This document shows positions 62,355 to 64,000 of a DNA stretch of 64,000 nucleotides, piece by piece; position 1 is the first letter of the stretch; each line of letters begins with the position of its first letter. The notes under the pieces were generated by a model, which was not told the origin of the DNA, did no database searches, and saw nothing but the letters and a program-made list of their open reading frames with translations. Position numbers and translations under genes: made by a program. The stretch is from assembly GCF_000331225.1 (NCBI RefSeq), contig NZ_ANFY01000010.1:1-64000 (forward strand), given 5' to 3'. Source of the DNA: Sandarakinorhabdus sp. AAP62 (GTDB taxonomy: Bacteria; Pseudomonadota; Alphaproteobacteria; Sphingomonadales; Sphingomonadaceae).

Positions 62355-64000
62355 CGATATTCACCAGGCGATCGGGAACCACGATGATCTTCTTTGGCGC
62401 GGCGCCGTCAAGGGTACGGATCACGCCCGGCAGCGCCAGTGCGATGGCTTCCAGCGCGGTCTTGTCGCTGCCCTTGGCGGCGGTGAAATCACCTTTCAGC
62501 TTACCGTTGACCTGCACGGCAATGGTCACCTCGTCGTCCACCAGCAGCGCCGGATTGGCGACAGGCCAGGCGGCATCGCACACCAGGCCATCCTGCCCAA
62601 GCAGCGCCCACGCCTCTTCGGCCAGGTGCGGCGCCATCGGCCCCACCAGCTGCACCAACGTGATCACCCCGGCGCGGCGGCTGGGGCCGGCAGCACTGCG
62701 TTCCAAAGCACCCACCAGCTCATACAGGCGGGCGACAGCCTTGTTGAACTGCAGCTTGTCGATATCGCTGGTGACGGCGGCGATGGCGCGGTGCACGCTG
62801 CGATCCAGCTTCACGTCGGCGGCGCCACCGGCCGCGGTCGCCGTGTCTTCGGCCAGGCGCCACACGCGCTGCACGAAGCGCCAGGCGCCATCGATGCCTG
62901 CTTCCGACCAGGCGAGATCGCGTTCCGGTGGACTGTCGGACAGCACGAACCAGCGCACGGCATCGGCGCCATAGCGGCCCAGAATGGCATCGGGATCGAT
63001 GACATTCTTCTTGGATTTCGACATCTTGATGACGCGCCCGATCTCGACGGGCTGGCCGTCATCCTTCAGCGTCGCCTCGGTCCCGGTGCGCTCCACCTCG
63101 TCCGGCGAGAACCAGATTGGCGGCAGGCCTTCTCCCTGCGGCCGGCTGTAGGTTTCGTGCGTCACCATGCCTTGCGTGAACAGGCCGGCGAACGGCTCCG
63201 CCACGTCGAGCATGCCGATATGCTGCAGGGCGCGCGTCCAGAAACGGGCATAGAGCAGGTGCAGGATGGCATGCTCCACCCCGCCGATATACTGGCCGAC
63301 CGGTAGCCATCCTGCCGCCACGGCCGGATCGAACGGACGATCATCGGGCGCGCTGGCAAAGCGGATGAAATACCACGATGAATTGGTGAAAGTGTCGAGC
63401 GTGTCGGTCTCGCGACGGGCCGGCTTGCCGCATTGCGGGCAATCCACATGCTTCCACGTCGGGTGGCGATCGAGCGGGTTGCCCGGCACGTCGAAGGTCA
63501 CGTCTTCGGGCAGGATCACCGGCAGCTGCTTCTTTGGCACCGGCACCGCACCGCAGATCTCGCAGTGAATGATCGGGATCGGCGTGCCCCAATAACGCTG
63601 GCGGCTCACGCCCCAATCGCGCAGGCGATATTGGGTGACGCCCTCGCCCCAGCCCTCGGCCTCGGCCCGCGCGATCACGGCGGCGCGGGCCTCGTCGGCG
63701 CTCATGCCGTCCAGCCAGCGCGAATTCACCATACGGCCGGGGCCGGTGTAGGCCTCGTCGTGAATGGGGGCATTCTCCTCGCCCTCTTCGGCCACCACGC
63801 GGATCACCGGCAGCTGATATTTGCGGGCGAAATCCAGATCGCGCTGGTCATGGCCGGGGCAGCCGAACAGGGCGCCAGTACCATAATCCATCAGCACGAA
63901 ATTGGCGACGAACACCGGCAGGCGGATGGCGGGATCAAGCGGGTGGATGACGCTCAAACCCGTGTCAAAGCCCAGTTTTTCCTGGGTTTCGATATCGGCG
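62347..64000 (-). CDS. leuS: Leucine--tRNA ligase, C-terminal part (runs off the right edge)
   Basis: Partial: about 550 residues, from the editing (CP1) domain to the end. Visible parts: [31 protein letters not shown] with the editing-site Asp, [26 protein letters not shown], the zinc-binding pairs C..C (HCEICG, DCPQCGK), [16 protein letters not shown], and KMSKSKKN. The last residues are [14 protein letters not shown]. The frame is open to base 64000, so the start lies outside the window. Confidence 0.97.
   Translation of the reverse strand, partial: ADIETQEKLGFDTGLSVIHPLDPAIRLPVFVANFVLMDYGTGALFGCPGHDQRDLDFARKYQLPVIRVVAEEGEENAPIHDEAYTGPGRMVNSRWLDGMSADEARAAVIARAEAEGWGEGVTQYRLRDWGVSRQRYWGTPIPIIHCEICGAVPVPKKQLPVILPEDVTFDVPGNPLDRHPTWKHVDCPQCGKPARRETDTLDTFTNSSWYFIRFASAPDDRPFDPAVAAGWLPVGQYIGGVEHAILHLLYARFWTRALQHIGMLDVAEPFAGLFTQGMVTHETYSRPQGEGLPPIWFSPDEVERTGTEATLKDDGQPVEIGRVIKMSKSKKNVIDPDAILGRYGADAVRWFVLSDSPPERDLAWSEAGIDGAWRFVQRVWRLAEDTATAAGGAADVKLDRSVHRAIAAVTSDIDKLQFNKAVARLYELVGALERSAAGPSRRAGVITLVQLVGPMAPHLAEEAWALLGQDGLVCDAAWPVANPALLVDDEVTIAVQVNGKLKGDFTAAKGSDKTALEAIALALPGVIRTLDGAAPKKIIVVPDRLVNIVA

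Overview
The window is a high-GC, densely packed chromosomal segment from an alphaproteobacterium, most likely a member of the Sphingomonadales. This rests on the gene order mnmE-mnmG-rsmG-parA-parB with holA-lptE-leuS, the his and rib operons, the codon bias (very strong G/C third positions) and the many exported enzymes with signal or Tat peptides. It is core chromosome rather than plasmid: two perfect parS sites sit in the mnmG/rsmG region, which in this group lies close to the replication origin, so the right end is probably origin-proximal. No rRNA, tRNA, CRISPR array, IS element or prophage was seen.

Layout. 1-5661: glyoxylate shunt (aceA, a ScfR/RamB-like regulator, aceB) with a small exported NTF2-like protein. 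6007-8001: Tat-exported flavin amine oxidase with its own c-type cytochrome. 8172-12733: dnaB, nusB-thiL and a Tat-exported class V aminotransferase homologue. 12865-15000: K+-independent proton-pumping pyrophosphatase. 15085-18093: his operon hisBHAFE. 18177-21388: an unknown membrane protein and hslVU. 21629-28894: topA, dprA and plsY, interrupted by one foreign-looking Rad50/RloC-like ATPase gene (24499-27171). 28956-33338: an exported amidohydrolase, an FMN 2-hydroxyacid dehydrogenase and nadE. 33319-39089: a retropepsin-like exported protein and a periplasmic catabolic set (Tat-exported DapA-like protein, PQQ dehydrogenase, cytochrome c, NHL propeller). 39170-42328: gltX, a TonB-like protein, a P-loop kinase and a small membrane protein. 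42325-45663: riboflavin cluster ribD-ribE-ribB(A)-ribH. 45749-53386: a patatin-like protein, an HAD nucleotidase with dapD, a tandem pair of exported M20 peptidases and a TerC-family protein. 53455-60575: qor, a small DUF protein, mnmE-mnmG-rsmG-parA-parB. 60772-64000: holA-lptE-leuS on the minus strand, leuS running off the edge.

The most unusual content is not a protein. Six intergenic elements (5705-5828, 11249-11370, 21392-21624, 49520-49801, 56214-56390, 60591-60760) share one design: an outer inverted repeat GCCTCCGGCGG/CCGCCGGAGGC closes a four-way fold made of two short arm hairpins and a central arm with an interchangeable tip. The hairpin stems show compensatory base changes between copies, and four of the six lie between converging genes. 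Three other repeat types (CTCTCCC-type, GAGCTTGTCGAG-type and a GTCATGCTGG-type hairpin nested inside two of the elements) share the same gaps.

Other candidates for follow-up are the zinc-hook ATPase inserted between topA and dprA, with a possible anticodon-nuclease-like C-terminus; a RibB protein carrying an N-terminal helix-turn-helix-like segment and a GTP cyclohydrolase II domain without zinc cysteines, directly behind a palindrome that covers its ribosome binding site; and two exported oxidase/dehydrogenase plus cytochrome modules.
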